A DNA stretch of 64,000 bases, from positions 2,078,501 to 2,142,500 of the forward strand of contig NZ_CP090983.1 in the NCBI RefSeq assembly GCF_021513155.1. The letters run 5' to 3'. The stretch is from Jeotgalibaca sp. MA1X17-3 (GTDB lineage: Bacteria; Bacillota; Bacilli; Lactobacillales; Aerococcaceae). Position numbers and translations under genes: made by a program. Shown here piece after piece: positions 1-9,357 of this stretch. The notes beneath the pieces were generated by a model, which saw only the letters and a program-made list of their open reading frames with translations, made no database searches and was not told where the DNA came from. The first letter of the stretch is position 1. The number at the start of each line of letters is the position of its first letter.

Positions 1-587
1 TAGTAACTGTCCATTAGCAGAGTCTTCAACGGGAGCAATGTAACTTTCCCCAGAAGGAATATTACCGGAATCTCCTTTATTACGGAAAATACCCGTACTA
101 GAAATCCCCTGTCGCTGTTCAATAGAAAAATTAAGTGAATACCCTGCTTTTTCAACCTTTACAGTAGAAGCTGCATTCAACTTAGAAGTATACTTTTCTG
201 TTAATACTACTATTTCTGTAGGATTAGCAGTAATGGCACCTTCCTCTAGCATTTCTTCCGTAATTCCTGGCATTGTTCCTACTCTTACACCTAATTTAGA
301 AGCTTTTTTCGGGCTATCGTGTGAGTTAATGAAGCACTGGTCACACACAAAACAATATCAACTTGGAGCATGGCAGCAGCTACTGCTTTTGGTGGTTCCT
401 CACCTGAATGATAATGAGCCGGAAATTGTAAATAGCATACTTCGTGATTCATCTCTTGAGCTGCTTGATAGAAATAGCTAGCAATCTTTTTCATTTTATC
501 GTCACAAATAATCAAAATCGTTTCATTTGATTGGATAGCAAAGTTATTCAGAAATACTTTCTTGGCATTTTCTATTTGTGAAGACAC
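1..587 (-). pseudogene. M29/NicX-like aminopeptidase, frameshifted, 3' end outside window
   Basis: Related to the thermophilic-type (M29) aminopeptidase/NicX-like metalloenzyme family, which removes N-terminal residues from peptides in the cytoplasm. It starts at a GTG (587) behind GGAGGG. The first 98 codons run to a stop at 291, but the protein continues in the next frame from about 310 to the window edge with family-like text (ASKLGVRVGTMPGITEEM, later SGNIPSGESYIAPVEDSANG). One extra A in the A6 run (304-309, read on the reverse strand) restores a single frame (ARKKASKLG). It is the last visible gene of the opp/DUF1177/M20/IclR run, so it probably digests imported peptides. Frame and homology are seen in the sequence; the substrate is inferred. 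Confidence 0.7.
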
Positions 588-621
588 GTTGTCCCTCCAA
601 TACTTCTATCATTTCTCTTCT

Positions 622-1383
622 TTAATAAAACTTGTACGATGTATTACGTAAAATACGTTCAATATCTAAGGCAGTTTCCTTTAATTGGAGAATCATTTTG
701 TTTTGATTGGCTTTTTTCAATCGATAAGTTGGTCCTGAAAGTGTGACAGAGCAATTCACTTTATTCTCAGCATCTCGAATCGGAACAGCTAATGCTACAA
801 CATCCGATGTATATTCTCCTTCACTCTTAGCATATCCTTCTAAGCGTATTTTGGTTAATTCTTTTTTAAGTAAATCTGGATCTGTCAGTGTATGAGGAGT
901 GTACTGTGGTAACCCCTCAGCAATTAGTTCATCAACAAAGTATTCTGATTGATAAGCTAGGATTGCCCGATAAGAGGCCCCAGGAAACAATGGGACACTC
1001 AAACCAATCTCAGCCGCATACTTTATTTTATAAAGAGGCTCTTCTACCATTAAAGTAACACCATTACCTCCTCGTCGAATTGTAAAAAAGACAGACTCAT
1101 CCGTTTCTTTTTTCAATTTCAACAAGGAAGGACGAACCAATTCTTCTAAATTTAACGAATCATACATGGTCTGACCCAGCTGCCAGACAGCTAGACCTAA
1201 CGAGTACTCTTTGGTAACAGAATCAAAATTTAATAATTCCTGCTTAGATAAGGTTTTTAAAATCCGATAAATCGTAGCATAATTTTGTTCCATAGCTGTA
1301 GCCAAATCTTTTCCTGACCACTTATTATTCTCTTGAGTAAACATCATTAATACTTGAGCCGCTAAATTAACTGTTTTCAACAT
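622..1383 (-). CDS. IclR-family transcriptional regulator
   Basis: DNA-binding regulator of about 253 residues. The N-terminal winged helix-turn-helix covers roughly residues 1-60 (VNLAAQVLMMF, then YATIYRILKTL) and the C-terminal IclR effector domain the remainder, with the typical EGEYTSDVVALAVPIRD region that borders the ligand pocket. The ATG at 1383 is preferred over an upstream TTG at 1407 because AGGAGA lies nine bases before it. It sits inside the peptide uptake/peptidase gene run and probably controls that run and the divergent oppA in response to a small peptide or catabolite. The family is clear; the ligand and operators are not visible. Confidence 0.9.
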   Translation of the reverse strand: MLKTVNLAAQVLMMFTQENNKWSGKDLATAMEQNYATIYRILKTLSKQELLNFDSVTKEYSLGLAVWQLGQTMYDSLNLEELVRPSLLKLKKETDESVFFTIRRGGNGVTLMVEEPLYKIKYAAEIGLSVPLFPGASYRAILAYQSEYFVDELIAEGLPQYTPHTLTDPDLLKKELTKIRLEGYAKSEGEYTSDVVALAVPIRDAENKVNCSVTLSGPTYRLKKANQNKMILQLKETALDIERILRNTSYKFY

Positions 1384-1479
1384 ACTCTTGTCTCTCCTAA
1401 TGACCAAATTTCTTTAAAATATACTATCCCTATTTTAAAGAAAGGGAGTTTTTTTAGCAATACTCATACAACTATTCAT

Positions 1480-2751
1480 TTATTCATATAAATAGTCAAT
1501 AATAGCAGCAGCATATACTTTAGTAGCTAGAATGATTTTTTCTACTTCTACTCGTTCATTATAACCATGAATCGTAGATAAAAAAGCAGGTCCATATTGT
1601 AATACAGGTATATCATAGTCTCTGAAATGTCTTGCATCGCTGGAAGCCCATTGCATCACACCATAGGATTCATGTCCGGATATTTCTTGAATATTATTAA
1701 CGATTGCTTTACAGATTGGATCGGAAGGAGACGTATAGTTCGCTGCGCTCTTAATACCAAACCGGATCATTTCATACTGGATATCTAATTTATCTAGTTC
1801 TGAAGTAATGTATTCCGTCACTTCATCTTCTGTAATTCCAAAAGGAAGACGGCAGTCGATTTCTACTTTACATGATTCCGGTACTACATTTGCTTTTGTT
1901 CCACCTTCAATTACACCAATATTACAGGAAACACGACCTAGAATTTCTTGGAAGGCTTCTTTTTCTGTTTCTACTTCTCGCATATAGCGTTTCGATATTT
2001 CAATTAGCTCTTCAGCTTCAGGAGGGACATCAATTTCGATATCAAAGACCGTTTGGATTCGTTCAATTGCTCGCATCATATCGACTATAGCGTTATTCCC
2101 AATAAGTGGAGACAAACTACCGTGTCCTGGTTCACCAAAAACCTCTAAAGAAAACCAGTAAGAGCCCTTTTGACCTAAAGTGGGATTGAATTTAGAAGAA
2201 GGTTCTGCGATTAGACAGCCATCTCCTTTTATGAGTCCCTTTTCAAGCAACCAAGGAACACCGTTTTCACCGCCCGTTTCTTCGTCTGGCACGATTGCCA
2301 AAACAACTTCACCTGGCAAATCAATATTCAGGTGTTTCATCATTGCGGTTGCAAACATTAATCCACCTAGACCCGCTTTCATATCCGATGCACCACGTCC
2401 TAAGAGAAAGCCATCTTTGATTTCGCCACTAAAAGGGTCAAAATCCCATTTATCTAAATTTCCTGCTGGTACAACATCTGTGTGTCCACAATAGATTAAC
2501 TTCTTGCCTTGTGAATTCCCATAACGAGAAATCAAGTTGAATTGTTTTTCTGCAGCTTCATGCACTTCTGTGTCGATTCCGTATTCTTTCAAATAATTTA
2601 TAATGAAATCAGATATTTCCGTGGAATCACCAGGAGGATTTTCACTGTTGATTTGAATCAATTGAGAACAAAGCTCCAACAGTTCCTCCTTCTTTTCTTC
2701 TACTGCCTGGACGACTTGCTGTTTCAAAGCTTCTTTAGTTGTTTTGCTCAT
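1480..2751 (-). CDS. M20-family metallopeptidase (ArgE/DapE-like)
   Basis: Cytoplasmic di-zinc amidohydrolase of 423 residues, from the family that hydrolyses dipeptides or N-acyl amino acids. Metal and catalytic motifs are present in order: YCGHTDVVPAG (His ligand and Asp), GRGASDMKAG (bridging Asp), PDEETGG (general-base Glu and Glu ligand) and LIAEPSS (ligand). A dimerisation (lid) domain lies between about residues 200 and 320. Its start overlaps the end of the DUF1177 gene by 17 bases, indicating translational coupling. In this context it most likely cleaves small peptides delivered by the neighbouring Opp transporter; an ArgE or DapE role in amino-acid biosynthesis is less likely because no such pathway genes are nearby. 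Confidence 0.88.
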   Translation of the reverse strand: MSKTTKEALKQQVVQAVEEKKEELLELCSQLIQINSENPPGDSTEISDFIINYLKEYGIDTEVHEAAEKQFNLISRYGNSQGKKLIYCGHTDVVPAGNLDKWDFDPFSGEIKDGFLLGRGASDMKAGLGGLMFATAMMKHLNIDLPGEVVLAIVPDEETGGENGVPWLLEKGLIKGDGCLIAEPSSKFNPTLGQKGSYWFSLEVFGEPGHGSLSPLIGNNAIVDMMRAIERIQTVFDIEIDVPPEAEELIEISKRYMREVETEKEAFQEILGRVSCNIGVIEGGTKANVVPESCKVEIDCRLPFGITEDEVTEYITSELDKLDIQYEMIRFGIKSAANYTSPSDPICKAIVNNIQEISGHESYGVMQWASSDARHFRDYDIPVLQYGPAFLSTIHGYNERVEVEKIILATKVYAAAIIDYLYE

Positions 2752-3700
2752 TTTTAACTGCCCCCTTTTTTCCTAATGTTTGAAAATGCTTCATAGATCC
2801 ATATAATTCTTGAATTTTCTTAAATTCAGCTTCATCGTAAAAGTCACAGTTCTTTTCGCCAAAACGTTTAGCAACTTCGATTCCATATCGCACAACTCCT
2901 TCGATATCAATCAAGTGGCTTGCACCAGATGCCGAACCTGCTACTGCTACTTCCGTAGTAATTGCTACACCGACAACTGGTGCATTTACTGCTACACATG
3001 GCTGCATGATGCTATTAATATGGAAAAGACCATTTCCATATGGAGTGATATCTTGCATCGTAATCGGCATAGTCACCGGTAGAGTACCAGTTGTCTGTTG
3101 GTAAATATCTAGTAGGTCATTACTCATTCGTAAAATATATCCTTCTTTGACGGTTGGAGTAATAGCGAAACCACGATGATTGGTAACAACATTTCCCTTC
3201 GTTGTATCGATTGTAAGCACTGCATCCATTTCATCTGAAGCTTCATATTCATTCATCGTTAAAATATCAACAGGAGAACCCATAAATGGAACAGGATGAT
3301 GTGGCTGTGTAGGAGCAGTTGGACAAATGTGGGTACTAATAATAACATCGCCTGGCAAACGATCCCCTTTCTTTGTCATGTTTAATAATTTAGCTGCGGT
3401 TGCAATTGCAGCTAATGCACCGTCTCCGTCGGAAACAAATCCCAACACTTCAGGACGCGCACCAATTCCACCCAAACGACCTATAATTCCTAACGTGGGA
3501 GCATCTCCGTCACTTTGTTTTCCATTACTTCCTCTGATTTGAATCTTGATGAAATCAGTACTTCCCTTTTCTCCGTATACTGTTTCTACGTCAATTTCTT
3601 CTTCATTCGAGATTGATTCCAGGAACTGTTTAACCTCTTCCCCTGAAATCTTTTTATCATCCAACAATTCATATGCTTCCATTACGTATTTTAATGACAT
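2735..3700 (-). CDS. DUF1177 family protein
   Basis: A 321-residue soluble protein recognisable as DUF1177, a family of unknown biochemical function that tends to occur beside peptide transporters and peptidases. Visible features are glycine-rich stretches (LGIIGRLGGIGARPEVLGFVSD), a HICPTAPTQPHHP segment with clustered histidines and a cysteine, and an internal MTNEYEASDEMDAVLTIDTTKG-like acidic region, which together suggest a metal- or substrate-binding fold. There is no signal peptide or membrane segment. It is cotranscribed with oppF upstream and an M20 peptidase downstream (overlapping stop/start). A role in handling a specific peptide or amide is inferred only from that context. Confidence 0.8.
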   Translation of the reverse strand: MSLKYVMEAYELLDDKKISGEEVKQFLESISNEEEIDVETVYGEKGSTDFIKIQIRGSNGKQSDGDAPTLGIIGRLGGIGARPEVLGFVSDGDGALAAIATAAKLLNMTKKGDRLPGDVIISTHICPTAPTQPHHPVPFMGSPVDILTMNEYEASDEMDAVLTIDTTKGNVVTNHRGFAITPTVKEGYILRMSNDLLDIYQQTTGTLPVTMPITMQDITPYGNGLFHINSIMQPCVAVNAPVVGVAITTEVAVAGSASGASHLIDIEGVVRYGIEVAKRFGEKNCDFYDEAEFKKIQELYGSMKHFQTLGKKGAVKNEQNN

Positions 3701-3734
3701 ATTTTTTACCCCCTCTTTTTTTAATTATGCGTAC

Positions 3735-4550
3735 TTATCCCATTCGCTCATATGGACTACTAATGGGAATAGCCTGAAGAAGACTCTTGGTATACTCGGT
3801 TTGTGGCTGATTATATACTTCTTTTGATGGACCCATTTCTATTATTTTCCCTTGATTCATTACGATGATTCGGTCACACATGTAACGCACAACATTTAAG
3901 TCATGAGAAATAAAAAGATAGGATAGTCCCATTTCTTCTTGCAACTGGTTTAATAAATTTAAAATTTGAGCTTGCACCGATACATCTAAAGCTGATACGG
4001 ATTCATCACAAATAAGTATCTCAGGCTGTAACGCCACCGCTCGAGAAATGTTGATTCTCTGAAGCTGTCCACCAGAAAATTCGTGTGGGTATTTGTTTGC
4101 TGAAGAAGCAGGTAGGTCGACCATTTCTAATAAGCGATGTACATTTTTAAGGCGTTCTTCACGGGACCCGATTTGATGAATGATATAAGGTTCCATCAAA
4201 GAATAGCCGATTGTCTTTCGTGGATCCAATGTGCCATAAGGACTTTGAAAAACCATTTGAATAGCTCGGCGAAACCCCTTCATCTCTTCTTTTGAAGTTG
4301 TAGTAATTTCTTGGTCACGGAAATAAATTTCCCCTTCCGTCGGTTTAATCAGACGGTTTACAAGGCGAGCAATCGTCGATTTTCCACTCCCAGACTCCCC
4401 GACTATTCCCAACGTTTCCCCTTTGTATAAATCAAAACTTATATCGTCTACAGCCTTCACGTATTCTCTCTCTCGTTGAAAAGGGAGCGCCTTAGGGATA
4501 GGGTAGTATTTTTTTAAATGACGAACACTGATTATTTTTTCTTCCTCCAT
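3735..4550 (-). CDS. oppF: Oligopeptide ABC transporter ATP-binding protein OppF
   Basis: ATPase subunit of an Opp/Dpp peptide importer, 271 residues. Walker A is GESGSGKST, the signature motif FSGGQLQR, Walker B LICDESVSALD, and the switch histidine is in LFISHDL. A C-terminal oligopeptide-transporter extension follows. The ATG at 4550 is chosen because GGGAGG lies eight bases upstream; an earlier ATG at 4586 lies inside the end of oppD and has no ribosome site. It pairs with OppD to energise the OppB/OppC pore from the cytoplasmic side. Confidence 0.92.
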   Translation of the reverse strand: MEEEKIISVRHLKKYYPIPKALPFQREREYVKAVDDISFDLYKGETLGIVGESGSGKSTIARLVNRLIKPTEGEIYFRDQEITTTSKEEMKGFRRAIQMVFQSPYGTLDPRKTIGYSLMEPYIIHQIGSREERLKNVHRLLEMVDLPASSANKYPHEFSGGQLQRINISRAVALQPEILICDESVSALDVSVQAQILNLLNQLQEEMGLSYLFISHDLNVVRYMCDRIIVMNQGKIIEMGPSKEVYNQPQTEYTKSLLQAIPISSPYERMG

Positions 4551-4566
4551 CTCAACTACCTCCCTT

Positions 4567-5498
4567 TTATATTTGGACTGGTTCATCCAAAGTAAATTTT
4601 GCTACGTAATGTCCTTCTTCTACTTCATTCATTGCCAACTGTTCTTCTTGTTGCATATCTTTAACAAATGCTCCATATGGAATGGTGGGCAGTTCTTCAT
4701 CATGTATGGTTCCTTGGTTAATTTGTGAACGCAATAGACCTTTCGTGTAAGGATGAACGGGATTATCATAAATTTGTTTGGTCGTTCCACTTTCTACTAC
4801 ATGTCCTTTAAACATGACTATTACACGGTCACACGTTTCCCAAATGACACCCAAATCATGGGTAATCATAATTATGGACGTACCACTGGTTTTCTGTAGT
4901 TCTTTCAATAAACTCAAGATTTGAGCTTGGATGGTTACATCTAAAGCAGTAGTTGGTTCATCTGCAATCAGTAATTTGGGCTTACAAGCTAATGCGATAG
5001 CAATCATTACCCGTTGCCGCATCCCTCCTGAAAATTCATGTGGATACATCTTGATTTTACGAACCGGATCTTGAATACCTACTCTTTCCAACATTTCCAA
5101 GGCTAATTCTCTAGCTTCTTTTTTGGATATAGAATTATGTGCACGAATTGTTTCCACAATTTGATTTTCAACTGTATAAACTGGATTGAGAGTAGTCAAT
5201 GGATCTTGGAAAATCATTGAGATATCATTTCCACGGATTTTCTGGAATTCTTTTGTGTAAACCCAAGTAAATCCTTTCCTTCAAAGCTCATTTCCTCTGC
5301 TGTCACAATAGTTCTCTTCGGTAGTAATCCCATCACAGAAGTTGCTGTAACACTTTTTCCAGAGCCAGACTCCCCTACAATTCCAACTGTTTCATTTTTC
5401 CCAATAGTAATATCAATTCCCTTGATGGCGTGAAAGTTTACTTTGGAACTACTTTGAAAGGTCACGTGAAGGTTTTTTATTTTTAATAATTCATCCAT
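4567..5498 (-). pseudogene. oppD: Oligopeptide ABC transporter ATP-binding protein OppD, single frameshift
   Basis: The first OppD/DppD-type ATPase of the importer is split in this sequence. The 5' piece (5498 to 5214) carries Walker A GESGSGKSV and ends early; the 3' piece (from about 5217) starts at the Q-loop MIFQDPLTTLNP and carries the signature FSGGMRQR, Walker B LIADEPTTALD and ITHDLG. The missing join is visible: one more A in the A4 run at 5251-5254 would read TQKEFQKIRGNDIS before MIFQDP, which is the family consensus. With that base the product would be about 310 residues, normal for OppD. The ORF is otherwise free of stops, so an indel error or a very recent mutation is more likely than an old pseudogene. 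Confidence 0.85.
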
Positions 5499-5513
5499 AT
5501 GATGTTCCTCCTT

Positions 5514-6386
5514 TTAATCATTCAATTTTGGATCCAATGCATCGCGGATTCCATCACCCAGGGTATTTATACCTAGAACAGTAATCAAGATTGCAAGTCC
5601 AGAAAAAGTAGCAATTTCAGGATTCAAGAAAAGAAAATCCTTTCCATCTTTTAGAATGGATCCCCAAGAAGCAGTGGGAGGTTGTACACCGAGGCCCAAG
5701 AAACTTAAAGAGGCTTCCGAAATAATTGCACCTGCAATACTCATCGTGCCATGAACGACCAATGGTGCCATGCTATTCGGTAATATATGTTGAAAAAGAA
5801 TATGCCAGTGTCCTGCTCCTAGTGAACGTTGGACCTCAATATACTCCTCTCCCTTTACATTAAGTACTTGTCCACGAACAATTCTCGTGAATCCAGGGAT
5901 ATTTCCTACACCAATGGCAAAAATAACATTCCATAAGCCTTGACCTAGTATCGTCATTAAAAAAATAGCCAGTAGTATGAATGGAAAAGCAGAGAAGCCA
6001 TCTACTAAACGCGTTATAAAGGTATCAATTGCCCCCCCAAAATAACCAGCAATTAAACCTAGAACTGTACCAATTAGGCCACCTACAACTACAGCGCCTA
6101 AGCTGACAACTATAGAGATACGAGCACCATAAACGATTCTACTGAATAAATCTCTTCCAAAACTATCTGTTCCTAAAATATGTCCCATAGCTCCTGGCTT
6201 TATAAAAGTTTCTGTGATTTGGATTCGATTAGGCTCATGTGTTGCAATCCATGGAGCAAATAGCGCTACTAATATGACTATTACAATAATAATTAAACCG
6301 AAGACAGCAAGCTTGTTTTTTATGAGTTTTTTGAAAAAACCTGGTTTTGTTTCGCCCAATCCATTTTCAACGATTGCTTTTTCCAT
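5514..6386 (-). CDS. oppC: Oligopeptide ABC transporter permease OppC
   Basis: Inner-membrane permease of the DppC/OppC type, 290 residues. It has a long cytoplasmic N-terminus, a first membrane helix (LAVFGLIIIVIVILVALF), and five further helices in the BPD-transport domain; the EAA loop that docks OppD/OppF is seen as EYIEVQRSLGAGHWHILFQHILPN. The ATG at 6386 follows GGAGGTGG at the right distance, whereas the ATG at 6407 has none and lies in oppB. The stop of oppB is two bases before this start. Function as half of the peptide channel is well supported; peptide preference is not readable. Confidence 0.92.
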   Translation of the reverse strand: MEKAIVENGLGETKPGFFKKLIKNKLAVFGLIIIVIVILVALFAPWIATHEPNRIQITETFIKPGAMGHILGTDSFGRDLFSRIVYGARISIVVSLGAVVVGGLIGTVLGLIAGYFGGAIDTFITRLVDGFSAFPFILLAIFLMTILGQGLWNVIFAIGVGNIPGFTRIVRGQVLNVKGEEYIEVQRSLGAGHWHILFQHILPNSMAPLVVHGTMSIAGAIISEASLSFLGLGVQPPTASWGSILKDGKDFLFLNPEIATFSGLAILITVLGINTLGDGIRDALDPKLND

Positions 6387-6387
6387 A

Positions 6388-7344
6388 TTAATTTCCACCT
6401 CCGTCATAAGTAATTTTTGGATTAACTACCTTATATGAAATATCAATAATTAAGTTGGTAACTACATAGATTAATGCAATAAAGATGACAACTCCTTGCA
6501 CTACCCCGTAATCTCTCCGATCAATGGCATCTGTAACCAACTTTCCCATTCCTGGCCAGCTGAAAATTGTTTCTGTCAATACTGATCCACCTAATAATCC
6601 TGCTACTTGCATTCCTAAAACAGAAAGGATGGGATTAAAAGCATTTTTCAATGCATGCTTCCAAATAACAGTTTTTTCATTCAATCCTTTTGCTCGAGCC
6701 GTTCGAATATAGTCCTGTGAGAGAACTTCCAACATACTAGATCGGGTAATTCGTGCAAAGTTTGCCATAGGAATTGTGGCAAGCGTAATACTAGGCAGTA
6801 ATAGATGCTTAAAGAAAATAGCAGGACCTTCCGACCAGTTTCCCATACCTGTTGCTGGAAGAATCCCTAGATTGACACTAAACAATAGAACGAGCATGAC
6901 TCCTAGCCAAAACACTGGCATTGATACTCCAATTAAAGAAATCATCATAACTAGATAATCCAAGAAGGTATTTCTTTTATAGGCAGAGATGATACCAGCG
7001 GGGATTCCGATCAACAGGGCAATAAGTAAAGCCGCAGCTGACAAGATAATTGTATTAGGAAATCTTCCCAATATTAATTCTGAAACATCCATGTTATAGG
7101 CATAGGAATAACCTAGGTCTCCAGAAAAGAGGCCTTTTAGATAATTAAAAAATTGTTCCGGATAAGATTTATCCAATCCCATTTGTATGGTCATCTTCTG
7201 AATTTCTTCTGCACTGGCTTGAGGTCCTAGCAAAGCTGCAGCAGGATTTCCAGGTATGATACGAGTTACAGCAAAAACAATGACTGCTACGATAAAGAGC
7301 GTTGGGATTACATTGATGATTCGTTTAATAATATATTTTGACAT
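6388..7344 (-). CDS. oppB: Oligopeptide ABC transporter permease OppB
   Basis: Inner-membrane permease of the DppB/OppB type, 318 residues, the first gene of the reverse-strand transporter operon. The N-terminal family signature (MSKYIIKRIINVIPTLFIV, then RIIPGNPAAALLG) is followed by an extracytoplasmic segment and five further membrane helices. The EAA docking loop reads DYIRTARAKGLNEKTVIWKH. It diverges from oppA across a 284-base intergenic region that must hold both promoters. Together with OppC it forms the translocation pore. Confidence 0.93.
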   Translation of the reverse strand: MSKYIIKRIINVIPTLFIVAVIVFAVTRIIPGNPAAALLGPQASAEEIQKMTIQMGLDKSYPEQFFNYLKGLFSGDLGYSYAYNMDVSELILGRFPNTIILSAAALLIALLIGIPAGIISAYKRNTFLDYLVMMISLIGVSMPVFWLGVMLVLLFSVNLGILPATGMGNWSEGPAIFFKHLLLPSITLATIPMANFARITRSSMLEVLSQDYIRTARAKGLNEKTVIWKHALKNAFNPILSVLGMQVAGLLGGSVLTETIFSWPGMGKLVTDAIDRRDYGVVQGVVIFIALIYVVTNLIIDISYKVVNPKITYDGGGN

Positions 7345-7628
7345 GGAGTTGGTCCCCTTTCTTAATTACACTATCTGTAATTCTAGTTCTTTTTTGTAAT
7401 GCGCTTATTCTACCATCATCTTAATTTAATGTAAATCTAATCTTCTTTTATTCTATAAATTCACCAACAACCCTATATAATGAGTTTAAATTTCAAATTT
7501 ATTCACTTAATTATTTACACTTTCTATATTATGTGTTACATTCTATTAAAGTTGAATGAGATTAAAATCGTTTTCTCATTTACACTATATACAAAGTTAT
7601 TTCTATAACTAAAAAGGAGGAAGATATT
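7345..7628. promoter_or_regulatory. Divergent control region between oppB and oppA
   Basis: AT-rich 284-base spacer between the two divergent transcription units, with no ORF or RNA gene. It must contain the promoters for both; a TTTACA near 7579 is a possible -35 for oppA, but the spacing to TATAAC at 7604 is 19 bases, so the call is weak. AAAGGAGG at 7614-7621 is the oppA ribosome site ahead of a TTG start. No clear IclR operator palindrome could be picked out. Confidence 0.45.
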
Positions 7629-9227
7629 TTGAAAAAGAAAACAAAGACATTTCTTACTCTACTTTCCAGTATCGCACTATTAGCAGCATGTGGAGGAGGA
7701 AATGAAGAAAATGATAGTACACAATCAGCAGGCGCAGAATCTACAACTACTCAAACTGGGGGCATTCTTAATATTGGGCTTGCTGCAAATGTAAGTTCAT
7801 TGGATCCAACTAGCTACACCAGTCAATACGAAGCAAATGTGGTCCGCCAAATTGGTAATACTCTCATCGTATACAGTAAAGACTTTTCTGAATTCATACC
7901 TTCTTTATCTACAGAATGGGCTGTTTCGGAAGATGGTCTGACCTATACCTTCCAATTAAGAGAAGGAATAAAATTTCAAGATGGCGATTATCAAGATGGA
8001 CGAGAAGTAACTGCAGAAGATGTGAAGTTTAGTTTAGACCGTTCTGCTTTTGACTCTGCATTGAATCGGTTGAGTGGAATTGAATCAATAGAAGTGCTAG
8101 GGGATTACGAAGTAGCTTTCCATTTAACAACTCCAAGCTCTGCTTTCATGTCGATGCTGACTGATCCAGGGAACATTATTGTTCCAAAAGAAGAAGTAGA
8201 AGGATGGGGAGATCAATTTGCTCAGCATTTAGTTGGTACTGGTCCATTCAGTTTAAAAAACTTCCAATCTGGTCAGCAAATTGAATTAGTACGTAATGAT
8301 AATTATTGGGGAGCAAGTCCAAACCTGGATGGAGTAACATTCAAAATTATTACGGATGGAAATATGATGGTTAATTCTCTTCTTTCTGGTGATATTCATA
8401 TAGCAACAGATGTACGCGGTCAAAACCGAGAGGTCATTAAACAAGGAAACAACGTGGAACTTGTAAGTATTCCTGGATTCTCTACTTTCTATCTAGATAT
8501 GAATATGATGAAAGGTCCTACTATGGATAAGAAAGTCCGCGAAGCAATCTATATGGCTACTAATGTAGATGATATTGTTAATGGCGTAAATCAATGGGGA
8601 GGTGCTGAAGTTTCCTACTCTCCTCTTCCAAAAGCTTCTTGGGGTTATATGGAAAATTCCAAAGATTTTATTCCTGAATATGATCCTGTAGCAGCAAAAG
8701 AACTACTGGCAGAAACTGAATATGCAGATGGTTTCTCTATTAATCTATATCTATCTGATGCACGTATCCCATATGGTACGATTTTCCAAGATCAAATGAA
8801 GGAAAACTTGAATATTGATATTCAACTTAATCCACAAGAATGGGGTACCTACAGTGAAACAGTCTCCTCTGGTGAAGCTGACATGAACATTGGTGGATGG
8901 TCTTGGGACCCAGATCCTTTCTTCTATCTAAACCAAGAGTTCCATTCTAACAATATCGGTTCATTAGGTAATGGACGTGGGTACAATAATCCGGAAGTTG
9001 ATGCTCTTTTAGATAACGCACTAACTGAAACAGATCGTGAAAAACGAGTAGATTTGTATCATCAAGCATTAGAAATCATTATGGGAGATCATTCTCGTAT
9101 TGAAATTGAATTGTCTGAAACAGCAAATGGTCTTTCTAAAGATGTAGAAGGCTATGATGTACGTGCAAATAATGAAGTTGTTATAGTAAATGACGATGGA
9201 GTCAATGTATCATTGAAAGATGAATAA
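7629..9227 (+). CDS. oppA: Peptide ABC transporter substrate-binding lipoprotein OppA
   Basis: Family 5 solute-binding protein of 532 residues that captures peptides outside the cell and delivers them to OppBC. The signal peptide ends in the lipobox LLAACGG, so the mature protein is lipid-anchored at Cys21 or nearby, followed by a low-complexity Glu/Ser/Thr linker. The SBP_bac_5 core begins around residue 45 (GILNIGLAANVSSLDPTSY) and includes the typical WAVSEDGLTYTFQLREGIKF segment. The TTG start follows AAAGGAGG at 7614-7621. It is divergent from the permease/ATPase operon and is closed by a terminator before the S9 peptidase gene. Confidence 0.95.
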   Translation: MKKKTKTFLTLLSSIALLAACGGGNEENDSTQSAGAESTTTQTGGILNIGLAANVSSLDPTSYTSQYEANVVRQIGNTLIVYSKDFSEFIPSLSTEWAVSEDGLTYTFQLREGIKFQDGDYQDGREVTAEDVKFSLDRSAFDSALNRLSGIESIEVLGDYEVAFHLTTPSSAFMSMLTDPGNIIVPKEEVEGWGDQFAQHLVGTGPFSLKNFQSGQQIELVRNDNYWGASPNLDGVTFKIITDGNMMVNSLLSGDIHIATDVRGQNREVIKQGNNVELVSIPGFSTFYLDMNMMKGPTMDKKVREAIYMATNVDDIVNGVNQWGGAEVSYSPLPKASWGYMENSKDFIPEYDPVAAKELLAETEYADGFSINLYLSDARIPYGTIFQDQMKENLNIDIQLNPQEWGTYSETVSSGEADMNIGGWSWDPDPFFYLNQEFHSNNIGSLGNGRGYNNPEVDALLDNALTETDREKRVDLYHQALEIIMGDHSRIEIELSETANGLSKDVEGYDVRANNEVVIVNDDGVNVSLKDE

Positions 9228-9240
9228 AAAATTTTAACGA

Positions 9241-9278
9241 AAAAACTGGAGCACGAACACTCGTGATCCAGTTTTTTT
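9241..9278 (+). terminator. Rho-independent terminator after oppA
   Basis: A hairpin AAAACTGGA/TCCAGTTTT with an inner GCACGA/TCGTG stem is followed by a T7 run. It lies 13 bases after the oppA stop and separates it from the S9 peptidase gene, which is probably expressed partly from its own promoter. Confidence 0.88.
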
Positions 9279-9357
9279 ACTATTTACCTACTAGCACCTA
9301 TTGCGTATTCATCTGAGAATACTGGCCTACTACTCATACTGTTTGGAGGAATGATTT

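Noticed and set aside
233..481. Forward-strand ORF of 82 codons
   Set aside because: It is antisense to the aminopeptidase coding region, which has clear homology on the other strand.
5214..5260. Programmed ribosomal frameshift in oppD
   Set aside because: No slippery heptamer with downstream structure is visible, and similar one-base breaks recur in unrelated genes at short runs, which fits indel error better.
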